A DNA stretch of 64,000 nt, taken from NCBI RefSeq assembly GCF_004365575.1, contig NZ_SOBG01000001.1, positions 186,001-250,000 of the forward strand, in the 5' to 3' direction. Both the position numbers and the translations under genes were made by a program. The stretch is from Hypnocyclicus thermotrophus (GTDB lineage Bacteria; Fusobacteriota; Fusobacteriia; Fusobacteriales; Fusobacteriaceae). The notes beneath the pieces are model-generated. The model was given only the letters and a program-made list of their open reading frames with translations, ran no database searches and was not told the DNA's origin. Positions 1 to 7,471 of the stretch are shown in pieces (positions within the stretch are counted from its first letter, which is position 1; every line of letters starts with the position of its first letter).

Positions 1-970
1 TTTCAATAAATTCAAATTCTATTTCTGATATTAATTTATCATTATTTCTACTGGTATTTAATTCTTTTAAAAAAGATTTTAATTTCCTTATATAAAGACT
101 AGCTTTTTGAATATCATTCATTTGTTTTGATAAAATAAGTAATTTTAAATTTACAATACTTTTTTTATAAATAGATTTATATTTTAATAAAAGACCTCTA
201 TAAATAGAGTTAGCTTTATCAAAATATTTTTCAAGTTCATAACATTCTGCTAAAAGTAATTTTAATTCAAATATTTTTTCAGTATCAGTTTCTATTTTTT
301 CTAATTCTTCAAAATATCTTAAAGCATAATTTATAGTATTTAAATTTTTATGAGAGATACCTAATAAATAAAATATTTTTTCTTTATAATTTTCTAATGA
401 TTGAATATAACTAAAAAACTGATTTTCTAAGTCGATATTTCTATTAAAATTATTAAAAATAATATTTATATAGAGCGTATTATAAAGGATCTCTTCAAAA
501 TCTATATTAATTTCAGGATTTAAACTATCAATTAAAATAGAATCATATAAATTATATGACTCTTCGAAGTCATTTAATAAAAACAATATATCAGCTGTTT
601 TTTTAAACAATAAAATTTTATAAATAGAATGAGTTGTTTTTAGTGTTGTACTTTTTATTTTTTTTAAAACTCCATACACATTTTTAGAGTTAACAGCCTG
701 GTATAAAGAATTGCATATTTTGTCGAATTGTTCTTCTTCATCTTCTAATAAATATGAAACGGTAATTTGTTTATCAATCCCACGTTCTTTAAAAATTTTA
801 TTAAAGTTTTGAGTAAGAATTTCAGCTACTCTAGGACTAATAGTTTTTTTTTGAGACTCTATTATAGCTAAATAACTACGTGCAATATTATCCTTTGAAA
901 GGTCTTTTTGACTTATTTTGTATTTTTTTCTTAAGTTGACAATTTTTTCGACTGGGGATAATACTTGCAT
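1..970 (-). CDS. HTH-TPR transcriptional regulator, truncated by window edge
   Basis: Continuous open frame on the minus strand with no stop, so the C-terminus lies beyond position 1. The ATG at 970 follows a GGAGG site. The N-terminus (MQVLSPVEKIVNLRKKYKIS) begins a Cro/C1-type helix-turn-helix of about 60 residues; the rest is helical with Leu/Tyr/Phe spacing like TPR repeats. The same opening pattern (SP.EK...RKKY....) occurs in the genes at 5244-6368 and 42112-43212, so these are paralogs. The architecture resembles RRNPP-type peptide-responsive regulators (Rgg, PlcR), but ligand and targets cannot be told from sequence. It is divergent from hydE. Confidence 0.8.
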   Translation of the reverse strand, partial: MQVLSPVEKIVNLRKKYKISQKDLSKDNIARSYLAIIESQKKTISPRVAEILTQNFNKIFKERGIDKQITVSYLLEDEEEQFDKICNSLYQAVNSKNVYGVLKKIKSTTLKTTHSIYKILLFKKTADILFLLNDFEESYNLYDSILIDSLNPEINIDFEEILYNTLYINIIFNNFNRNIDLENQFFSYIQSLENYKEKIFYLLGISHKNLNTINYALRYFEELEKIETDTEKIFELKLLLAECYELEKYFDKANSIYRGLLLKYKSIYKKSIVNLKLLILSKQMNDIQKASLYIRKLKSFLKELNTSRNNDKLISEIEFEFIE

Positions 971-1010
971 AAAAACCTCCTAAAAACTTAAAATAAATTT
1001 TTCTCATAAT

Positions 1011-1039
1011 ATTATATGATAAATTTCAAAAAAAAGCAA
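1011..1039 (-). promoter_or_regulatory. Sigma70-type promoter of the truncated HTH-TPR gene
   Basis: On the minus strand TTGCTT (1034-1039) and TATAAT (1011-1016) are separated by 17 bases, about 40 bases upstream of the ATG at 970. Confidence 0.55.
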
Positions 1040-1090
1040 TTATAATTTGATATTATTTACATAATAACTAAAGTTAATTAAGGAGATTAT

Positions 1091-1123
1091 GTGAAAAAAA
1101 TATTTAAAATTAACTTAAAATAA
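1091..1123 (+). CDS. Possible 10-residue micro-ORF upstream of hydE
   Basis: A GTG codon lies five bases after AAGGAG and opens a 10-codon frame (MKKIFKINLK) ending in TAA at 1123. It sits between the divergent HTH-TPR gene and the hydE promoter. It is basic and amphipathic. The ribosome-binding site is the only evidence of translation. It could be a leader peptide, a peptide partner of the adjacent regulator, or chance. Confidence 0.25.
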   Translation: MKKIFKINLK

Positions 1124-1132
1124 ACTTTTCTT

Positions 1133-1161
1133 TTGCAAAAAAACATAATTCTTGATATAAT
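1133..1161 (+). promoter_or_regulatory. hydE promoter
   Basis: TTGCAA (1133-1138), 17-base spacer, TATAAT (1156-1161). A 10-base palindrome AAGTTAACTT at 1162-1171 overlaps the predicted start near 1168 and could be an operator. Confidence 0.6.
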
Positions 1162-1199
1162 AAGTTAACTTTATTTTTGATAAATATTTTGGAGGAGTT

Positions 1200-2288
1200 A
1201 TGAATTTAGATGCTATATTAAAAAAAGATGATTTAACTAAAGAAGAATTAGTATATTTGTTAGATTTAAAAAATACTGAAGATATATCAAAATTACACAA
1301 AAGAGCATATGAGATAAAACTAGAAACAATAGGCAATAAAGTATATTATAGAGGTCTTATTGAGTTTAGTAATATTTGTGTGAAAAATTGTAATTATTGT
1401 GGAATAAGAAGAGATAATAAAAGTGTAGAGAGATTTCATATGACAAAAGAAGAAATACTTGATACAGCTAAATGGATATATGAAAATGGTTATGGTTCTA
1501 TAGCTCTTCAATCTGGTGAAAGACAAGATGATGAGTTTACAGAATTTGTAGAAGATATTATAAAAGAAATAAAAAAAATAGGTAACTTAGGGATTACATT
1601 ATCACTTGGTGAACAATCATATGATACATATAAAAGATGGTTTGATGCAGGAGCACATAGATACCTTCTTAGAATAGAAAGTTCTAATGAAGAAATATAT
1701 AATTCCTTACATCCAAAAGACAAATTACATGATTTTAATACAAGAAAGCAATGTTTAATAGACCTTCGAAATATTGGATATCAAGTGGGAACAGGAGTAA
1801 TGATAGGACTTCCAGGACAAACAGTAGAAGATCTTGCAAATGATATCTTGTTTTATAAGGAAATGGATATAGATATGATAGGAATGGGGCCTTATGCTCT
1901 TCACAAAGATACACCTATGGGACAAGGTAAAGAAGATAGTATAGAAGAGATTCAAGACAGAGTAAGATACGGATTAAATATGATAGCTGTAACAAGAATA
2001 TTTTTAAAAGATGTTAATATAGCAGCAACAACTGCACTTCAAGCGCTTGATCCTTTAGGGAGAGAAAAAGGATTAAAAGCAGGTGCAAATATACTTATGC
2101 CAATTACTACAATAGGAAAACATAGAGCAAAATATCAACTATACGATAATAAACCATGTGTAGAAGACACAAAAGAAGAATGTAAAGGATGTTTAGCAGG
2201 AAGAGTAAAAAGTGTAGGCGATGAAATTGTATATGGAGAATGGGGAGATTCACCGCATTTTTATAATAAACAAAAAACTTTAGGATAA
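1200..2288 (+). CDS. hydE: [FeFe]-hydrogenase H-cluster radical SAM maturase HydE
   Basis: Radical SAM enzyme of 362 residues that helps build the diiron subcluster of [FeFe]-hydrogenase in the cytoplasm. The SAM-cluster motif C60-x3-C64-x2-C67 lies in CVKNCNYCGIRRDN. A C-terminal group of three cysteines (CVEDTKEECKGC) matches the second, non-essential cluster of many HydE proteins. Length is close to characterised HydE (about 350). The ATG follows GGAGGAG. No hydF, hydG or hydrogenase gene is present in the window, so it is either an orphan or its partners lie elsewhere. BioB- and PylB-like radical SAM proteins are relatives, but the overall pattern fits HydE best. Confidence 0.9.
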   Translation: MNLDAILKKDDLTKEELVYLLDLKNTEDISKLHKRAYEIKLETIGNKVYYRGLIEFSNICVKNCNYCGIRRDNKSVERFHMTKEEILDTAKWIYENGYGSIALQSGERQDDEFTEFVEDIIKEIKKIGNLGITLSLGEQSYDTYKRWFDAGAHRYLLRIESSNEEIYNSLHPKDKLHDFNTRKQCLIDLRNIGYQVGTGVMIGLPGQTVEDLANDILFYKEMDIDMIGMGPYALHKDTPMGQGKEDSIEEIQDRVRYGLNMIAVTRIFLKDVNIAATTALQALDPLGREKGLKAGANILMPITTIGKHRAKYQLYDNKPCVEDTKEECKGCLAGRVKSVGDEIVYGEWGDSPHFYNKQKTLG

Positions 2289-2305
2289 ATTCCTAAAGTT
2301 TTTTT
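2272..2305. terminator. Bidirectional terminator between hydE and the glycosyltransferase
   Basis: Stem AACTTTAGGA (2276-2285) pairs with TCCTAAAGTT (2291-2300) around a five-base loop. There is an A-run on the left and a T-run on the right. It contains the hydE stop codon and abuts the convergent gene ending at 2293. Confidence 0.85.
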
Positions 2306-3366
2306 ATATAATTAAAGATTAAATTAGTGATTTTATCCAAATCGTTTTCTATTTTATTTAAATTTTCTAAACATATATCATTTGATATTTGTCTTTTTAT
2401 TTCATTATAATCAATAATATTTATAGTGTTTAGATCGATAGAAGAAGCATATTTATATTTTAAAAGATAATTTCTAATAAAATTATCCTCTAAAACATCT
2501 CTATTTAAAACAATTGTTTTTGTATGAGAAATAAGAGCTTCCGCGACACTACTCCAGCCTGATTTTATTATAGCTATATCACTAGCTGCTAAATAATTAT
2601 GTGTATCAAGAGTATCAATGCTTAATTTTAAGCTATTTCCATCTTCGTTAGTAACATCTATTCCGTCGGTATAAATAACTGTACCGTCAAAGTTTTTAAC
2701 AACTAAATTAGATAAATTAGCTGATTTTCCACAGCTAATAAAAATTATTTTGTTATATTTTTCTTTTATTTGTTTTATTTTATGAGTGTTAAATTTTCTT
2801 GAAATAAAACCTATGGTATCAATATTTGTATTTATAAAATTATGATCTAAAGAGGGAATATATTCGATATAATAATCTATTTTTTTATAAATGTTTTTAT
2901 AAAAATTGATTATATTTTCTGAAATATTAAGATATTTGTATTGATGATACCATGTAAAATTAGAAGCTTGAATTATTGGAATATTTAGATTTTTTCCAAC
3001 TTCTATTCCTATTAAAGTAATATCATTTATAATTAATTTTATGTTTAATAGACTTAAATTTTTGACTTCGTTTTTAATTTTATTGTCAATATTTTTTATA
3101 AAATTATTTAAGGATTTTTTAGTTTCTAAAATATTTATTTTTAATGAATTTTTATAGTTTATAAGACCAATGTCAGTAGTAAATTCAGAATAGATAATTC
3201 TATTTGAATAATTTATTAAGTATTTTTTTGCAAAATCAAGATGTGGTTTATCACATGCAATATAGATATTATATTTAGAAAGCTCTAAAATATTTTTTAT
3301 AATCGCAACATTTCTAGTAAGATGCCCAAAACCATGACTCGATATATAAAAAGCTATATAGTCCAT
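2293..3366 (-). CDS. MurG/UGT-like GT-B glycosyltransferase
   Basis: Predicted cytoplasmic glycosyltransferase of 357 residues. The ATG at 3366 (MDYIAFYISSHGFGHLTRN) is chosen because AAGGAG lies just upstream; a frame extending to 3438 lacks a site. The N-terminal SSHGFGHLTRN is the glycine-rich loop seen in MurG/UGT-like proteins. Near the C-terminus GWSSVAEALISHTKTIVLNR matches the nucleotide-sugar binding segment of the GT28/GT1 fold. Acceptor and sugar are unknown. It follows the esterase gene by 31 bases and is probably co-transcribed with it. Confidence 0.7.
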   Translation of the reverse strand: MDYIAFYISSHGFGHLTRNVAIIKNILELSKYNIYIACDKPHLDFAKKYLINYSNRIIYSEFTTDIGLINYKNSLKINILETKKSLNNFIKNIDNKIKNEVKNLSLLNIKLIINDITLIGIEVGKNLNIPIIQASNFTWYHQYKYLNISENIINFYKNIYKKIDYYIEYIPSLDHNFINTNIDTIGFISRKFNTHKIKQIKEKYNKIIFISCGKSANLSNLVVKNFDGTVIYTDGIDVTNEDGNSLKLSIDTLDTHNYLAASDIAIIKSGWSSVAEALISHTKTIVLNRDVLEDNFIRNYLLKYKYASSIDLNTINIIDYNEIKRQISNDICLENLNKIENDLDKITNLIFNYIKKL

Positions 3367-3397
3367 TTTTGCTCCTTTTTTATAATGATTAAATAGT

Positions 3398-4402
3398 TTA
3401 GTCAAAATATTTTGAATGAAATAAAAGAACACTTTCAAGCTCTTTTTCTACATATTCCCAACGATGACCTTCTCCTTTTACAAGTCTAGCTTCATAATGA
3501 AAATTATATTTTTCCATATGTTCAACAATATCTTCCCATTGAAGTAACATAGTATATCCTTTATTATCGTATTCGCCAACACTCAAGTAAAAATATTTAG
3601 ACTTTACAAGTTCCATATCTTCAGACATTTTTCTTTTTAATAAAGTAAAAACATTTTCATTATTAGAATATCTAATTTTTTTCCCAAAAATTTTTCTTAA
3701 ATTTCGTAATTCTTTGTTTTTATCACTAAGTTTAAGATGTTTTAATAATCCAAAACCTTTTAAAAGTCTAGAAAAAAGTCTAGGGAAATTAATAGCACCA
3801 GCTAAACTAGCAATAGTTTTGTATTTATCAAGATGCTTTAAAGCTAATTTATAAGCCCCATATCCACCCATAGAAAATCCAGTTATTCCCATATTTTGAG
3901 TATCAATATTATATCTTTTTTGAATATCATTAATTAATTCTATAGTAAAATAATCTTCATATTTTTTATTTGAAATATTATACCAATTTGTATACCAGCT
4001 TCTGCCATTTGCACCAGATTCCGGTAAAACAAGAATAATATCTTTTATTTTATTATTATTAATTAGAGAGTCATAGGTTTCTAAAAGTTTAGCTTTTTCA
4101 ATCCAATCAATAGCACTATCTCCTAATCCGTGTAAAAAAAATAAAACAGGATATGTTTTCATATTATCATAATTATTTGGCAATACAACAAAATAATCCA
4201 TAACTTCTGATACAAGATCACTTTTTATTCGATGTCTTTTAACAGTTAAAGTACTATTTCTTTTTTTATGAGAATAATCTTTATAGTTAATCATTTCAAC
4301 ATTTTTAAATTTTAATATTTTTAATATTTTTTGTTTTCTATATAGTTTATATAAAATATAACTTAGTAAAATATAAGTAATTATATTTATTGTTAATCTC
4401 AT
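3398..4402 (-). CDS. Membrane-anchored alpha/beta-hydrolase esterase (esterase D/FrmB-like)
   Basis: 334 residues with an N-terminal hydrophobic segment (about residues 2-18), so probably a membrane-anchored serine esterase. HGLGDS forms the oxyanion region, GFSMGGYGAY carries the GxSxG nucleophile, and GEGHRWEY supplies the C-terminal histidine. Similar folds include S-formylglutathione hydrolase, tributyrin esterase and mycolyltransferase-like enzymes. The start at 4402 is preferred over 4420 because GAGGTG precedes it at normal spacing. Upstream of the glycosyltransferase on the same strand, it may act on a glycolipid or polysaccharide ester; that is inference. Confidence 0.75.
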   Translation of the reverse strand: MRLTINIITYILLSYILYKLYRKQKILKILKFKNVEMINYKDYSHKKRNSTLTVKRHRIKSDLVSEVMDYFVVLPNNYDNMKTYPVLFFLHGLGDSAIDWIEKAKLLETYDSLINNNKIKDIILVLPESGANGRSWYTNWYNISNKKYEDYFTIELINDIQKRYNIDTQNMGITGFSMGGYGAYKLALKHLDKYKTIASLAGAINFPRLFSRLLKGFGLLKHLKLSDKNKELRNLRKIFGKKIRYSNNENVFTLLKRKMSEDMELVKSKYFYLSVGEYDNKGYTMLLQWEDIVEHMEKYNFHYEARLVKGEGHRWEYVEKELESVLLFHSKYFD

Positions 4403-4523
4403 AACTTTCACCTCTTTCATATATAATTATAGCACTATTAAAAAAAAAAACAAATATAAATACTTTAAATTTGCCGAAAATAATTATATAATATATAAAA
4501 TATTTTAAAAAGGAGTGTTTAGC

Positions 4524-4763
4524 TTGAAAATCATAAAAATATTATTTATAATAATAATAGTTTTATCTGGTGGATGTCAAAGAGTTCAATATGTATCAGT
4601 ATCAAAACCAAATATTGACACTTCGACAACAAATCATTTTTTAACACCACAAAAAGATACTATCTTAGAGGGAAATGATAGTGTTAAAGATATTAATAAG
4701 AAATCAAATCAAATAGAAACATTAATTATTGAAGATGATGGTTCTTATTATTATTCAGATTAA
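4524..4763 (+). CDS. Small putative lipoprotein
   Basis: 79 residues. The TTG at 4524 is chosen because AAGGAG (4509-4514) sits eight to nine bases upstream; the GTG at 4515 abuts the site and is too close. The sequence starts with a lysine and a hydrophobic stretch ending LSGGC, a near-lipobox whose -3 residue is Ser rather than Leu. The mature part is Ser/Thr/Asp rich and ends in a run of aspartate and tyrosine (EDDGSYYYSD). No family recognised. The following gene begins 20 bases later, suggesting an operon. Confidence 0.55.
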   Translation: MKIIKILFIIIIVLSGGCQRVQYVSVSKPNIDTSTTNHFLTPQKDTILEGNDSVKDINKKSNQIETLIIEDDGSYYYSD

Positions 4764-4782
4764 AATATATTAGGAGGATAAA

Positions 4783-5121
4783 ATGGAAATTATTAACAAA
4801 AAAACTTTTCAAAAATACAAGGTTACAAATAATGAATTATCTTTATTATTAAAATATGGGTATATAAATGAAGAAAATGGTGGTTTTTATTTTGATGATA
4901 AAAATAAAAATAAAATTATTCTATTAATAAAAGCAGATAGAACAGATAAAATTAATCAAGTATATGCTTTAAGAGAAGTTGTAGATGAACTTCATGATAT
5001 TTATGCAAAAGATTATTTTGAATCAGATACTATAAAAGTGAATCATCTATTTTTAAAAATAAGAAAATTAAAAAATTTATATGATACAATAGTAAGTGAA
5101 GGATTTAAAAAAGATAAGTAA
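4783..5121 (+). CDS. Hypothetical 112-residue protein
   Basis: AGGAGGA precedes the ATG. The protein is soluble and charged, with a mixed alpha/beta N-terminal half (GGFYFDDKNKNKIILLIKA) and a helical C-terminal half. No signal peptide, cysteine pair or known motif seen. It follows the lipoprotein gene by 20 bases, and the two may be functionally linked. Family not recognised. Confidence 0.6.
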   Translation: MEIINKKTFQKYKVTNNELSLLLKYGYINEENGGFYFDDKNKNKIILLIKADRTDKINQVYALREVVDELHDIYAKDYFESDTIKVNHLFLKIRKLKNLYDTIVSEGFKKDK

Positions 5122-5146
5122 TAAAAAGGTAAATAATATTCTTACG

Positions 5147-5175
5147 TAGACATTCCCTGTTAAAAGAGCTATAAT
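5147..5175 (+). promoter_or_regulatory. Promoter of the second HTH-TPR gene
   Basis: TAGACA (5147-5152), 17-base spacer, TATAAT (5170-5175), followed by a leader of about 60 bases to the GTG at 5244. Confidence 0.5.
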
Positions 5176-5243
5176 ATATATTAAGATATAAATAATATAT
5201 AAAATTATTCACAAAAATATTAGTGTGGTTTAGGGAGGGGAAT

Positions 5244-6368
5244 GTGGATAAAGAATTTTTGACACCAGGAGAAAAACTGAGAAAAATTCGTAAAAAATAT
5301 AGTTTAAAACAACATGAAATAACTAATGATGAAGTAACACGTAATTTTATTAGTATGGTAGAAAACAATAGAGCTAATTTAACAATGAGAACGGCAGCTA
5401 TTATTTGTAAAAAAATAAATGAATTGATTTTTTTAAAAAATGAATTATTTGAAATAAAACCGGAAGAACTTCTTAAAACAGTAAAAGAGCAAATTGATGA
5501 AAAAGCTTTAATGTATTTCAAAAAAATAGATAATATTAAATCAAGTGATGAAATAGAAGAAATAATTAATTTTGTAATTGGAAAAGAGTTATCAAATAAC
5601 ATATTTAAATTAAATGTTAAACTAGGAGATTGTTTTTATAAAAATAATGAATTAGAAAAAGCAAAATTTTTTTTAAATACAGCGTTTCATATTGATTTTA
5701 CTAATAAAGAAATTATAGAAGAAGTGGAAAATAGTTTTTTTAAATTAGCAAAGATAAATTTTTTTACTGATAATATAGAGTGCTTTCGTTCATTAAAAAA
5801 ATTCATTTTAAATAAAAAAGAATTTTTTTCGGATAAGTTTATAAAATCACTTAATTTTTATTTTTTGTTATTTGAAATATTAAAAAAAAATAATATATTA
5901 GAATTAATTAATTATTATGAAACTAGTGATGATATACGATCTTTTATTTTAGGAATTTACAATTTACATTTAGAAAATTATAGCCTTGCAAATTCATATT
6001 TTGATATTATTAATAATTCGGAGATTATGATTTTAAAATTAATTGCTAAAATTAAAACAAACCTTTATATTTCAGATAAAAATTTAAAAAAATATTTAAT
6101 TGAGTTGAAAAATATTTTAGAAAGATTAAAAGAAAATGAATTTTATTATTTGGGATTATATGCACTTTTATATTTTAAAGAACATATAATTATAGAAGAA
6201 AACTATATATTAAACGAATTAAATAATAGAGAATTTGAAAAGTATTTAAATTATAAAATTTTTAAAGAGATATTTTTTAAAGATAGTGAAATTCATCTAA
6301 TATTAAAAGAAAAGAAGAAATTTGAATTATATAAAAATGAAAAAAATGTTGATTATGTATTAAAATAG
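5244..6368 (+). CDS. HTH-TPR transcriptional regulator (paralog 2)
   Basis: 374 residues from GTG 5244, which follows AGGGAGGGG. This start aligns MDKEFLTPGEKLRKIRKKYS with the starts of the other two paralogs. Residues 5-65 form a Cro/C1-like HTH (LKQHEITNDEVTRNFISMVE). The remainder is repeated helical hairpins rich in Asn, Lys, Phe and Tyr, consistent with TPR repeats that bind a peptide or mediate dimerisation. Closest in the window is the gene at 42112-43212 (KQHEITGDEITRNLISMIE). Monocistronic, with its own promoter and terminator. Function unknown beyond DNA binding. Confidence 0.8.
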   Translation: MDKEFLTPGEKLRKIRKKYSLKQHEITNDEVTRNFISMVENNRANLTMRTAAIICKKINELIFLKNELFEIKPEELLKTVKEQIDEKALMYFKKIDNIKSSDEIEEIINFVIGKELSNNIFKLNVKLGDCFYKNNELEKAKFFLNTAFHIDFTNKEIIEEVENSFFKLAKINFFTDNIECFRSLKKFILNKKEFFSDKFIKSLNFYFLLFEILKKNNILELINYYETSDDIRSFILGIYNLHLENYSLANSYFDIINNSEIMILKLIAKIKTNLYISDKNLKKYLIELKNILERLKENEFYYLGLYALLYFKEHIIIEENYILNELNNREFEKYLNYKIFKEIFFKDSEIHLILKEKKKFELYKNEKNVDYVLK

Positions 6369-6397
6369 CGTAAAAACTTATTTTGCGCTATTTTAAT
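6361..6397 (+). terminator. Intrinsic terminator after HTH-TPR paralog 2
   Basis: TAAAATAGCG (6361-6370) pairs with CGCTATTTTA (6386-6395); the left arm overlaps the end of the coding region. Confidence 0.75.
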
Positions 6398-6520
6398 TTA
6401 TAAAATTATTAAAAATAAAAAGAATTATAAAAATTTATTAAATAATTTTAAACAAGAATAAAATTTATCCGATAATTAAAATATATAAATAAATTTTTTA
6501 ATATAATTAAAGGTGGTAAA

Positions 6521-7273
6521 ATGTATAGTCAACGATATGGATTAAAAACAACAGTATATAATAAGATGATAGATGTATTCAAAAAATATCCTCAAATAAA
6601 GCAAGTAAAAATATTTGGTTCAAGAGTACGTGGTGATTATAAAGAAAATTCAGATATTGATTTATCTATTACTTTTAATGAAAGTGGAGATAATATAATT
6701 TATAAAGTTATAGAGGATTTATCATTAATTGATACTATACTTATTTTTGATGTGATAGATAATGATAAAATAAAAAATCTAATGCTATGGGAATATCTCG
6801 AAAAAGAGGGAGAGATAATTTATAAAACTAATAGACAAGGGGAAGCTATTGTTGACAGAGTACAACTTTTAAAACAATTATCTAATTTTAATATAGCAAT
6901 AGATTCATTAAAGCAAGGAATTGAGGTATATAAAGAATCGCAAAATGATGCACTTATATTAGATGGGATCTTAAAAAGATTTGAACTTTGTTATGAATTT
7001 GCATGGAGGCTTATAAAATCATATTTAGAATACAAAGGATTAGATATAAGTAATGATCCTAAAATAAGTATAAAACAGGGATATAAAAATGATATAATAG
7101 ATAATGGTGATAAATGGTTAGAAATGTTGTTAGATAGAAATAAAATAATGTATGTATCAAATAGTGAGATAAAAATTAAGATATTTTACAGTATAAGAGA
7201 TAATTATATATATTTATTAAGTTCGCTTTATAATAAAATGGATAGTTTATTAAATATAAAAAAAAATAAATAA
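6521..7273 (+). CDS. Fused MNT nucleotidyltransferase / HI0074-like HEPN-type protein
   Basis: 250 residues. Residues 1-105 are a minimal nucleotidyltransferase with G33-S34 and D45-x-D47 (FGSRVRGDYKENSDIDLSI). Residues about 112-245 match the substrate-binding HI0074 family, a HEPN-type helical bundle (FELCYEFAWRLIKSYLEYKG, KWLEMLLDRN). In Haemophilus the two are separate genes (HI0073/HI0074), and MNT/HEPN pairs often act as toxin-antitoxin modules. Here they are one polypeptide. At the place where the family usually has RN-x3-H the sequence is RNKIMY, so the usual His is Tyr211. AGGTGG precedes the ATG. Confidence 0.8.
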   Translation: MYSQRYGLKTTVYNKMIDVFKKYPQIKQVKIFGSRVRGDYKENSDIDLSITFNESGDNIIYKVIEDLSLIDTILIFDVIDNDKIKNLMLWEYLEKEGEIIYKTNRQGEAIVDRVQLLKQLSNFNIAIDSLKQGIEVYKESQNDALILDGILKRFELCYEFAWRLIKSYLEYKGLDISNDPKISIKQGYKNDIIDNGDKWLEMLLDRNKIMYVSNSEIKIKIFYSIRDNYIYLLSSLYNKMDSLLNIKKNK

Positions 7274-7280
7274 ATTTTGA

Positions 7281-7323
7281 AAAGCTCTTTAGTATAAGTT
7301 AAAATATATTAAAGAGTTTTTTT
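7281..7323 (+). terminator. Intrinsic terminator
   Basis: Imperfect stem CTCTTTAGTATA / TATATTAAAGAG (within 7284-7316) followed by a T-run. It ends the MNT-HEPN transcript. Confidence 0.7.
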
Positions 7324-7350
7324 ATTTAAATAATAAGATTGCATTTATTT

Positions 7351-7365
7351 TTGTAATAATTACAA
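7351..7365. promoter_or_regulatory. 7-1-7 palindrome, Fur-family-like operator
   Basis: TTGTAATAATTACAA is a perfect 7-1-7 inverted repeat. It differs by one base per arm from the Bacillus PerR box (TTATAAT-N-ATTATAA) and Zur box (TCGTAAT-N-ATTACGA). It lies just upstream of the -35 of the flavodiiron gene. A second copy, sharing the following ATTTA as well, is at 57591-57605. Confidence 0.55.
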
Positions 7366-7381
7366 ATTTATAAAAAAAACA

Positions 7382-7410
7382 TTGACTAAAGTTTACAAAT
7401 TTGGTATAAA
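7382..7410 (+). promoter_or_regulatory. Promoter of the flavodiiron gene
   Basis: TTGACT (7382-7387), 17-base spacer, TATAAA (7405-7410), leader of about 55 bases to the ATG at 7472. Confidence 0.6.
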
Positions 7411-7471
7411 ATATGTAAATAATATAAAATCTAATGTGAATAAAATCATAAAAAAAATAGGAGGATTTAGT

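Noticed and set aside
5105-5602. 165-codon open frame on the minus strand over the start of HTH-TPR paralog 2
   Set aside because: Antisense to a clear gene, Ser/Phe/Leu/Ile-rich composition typical of AT-rich shadows, and no SD.
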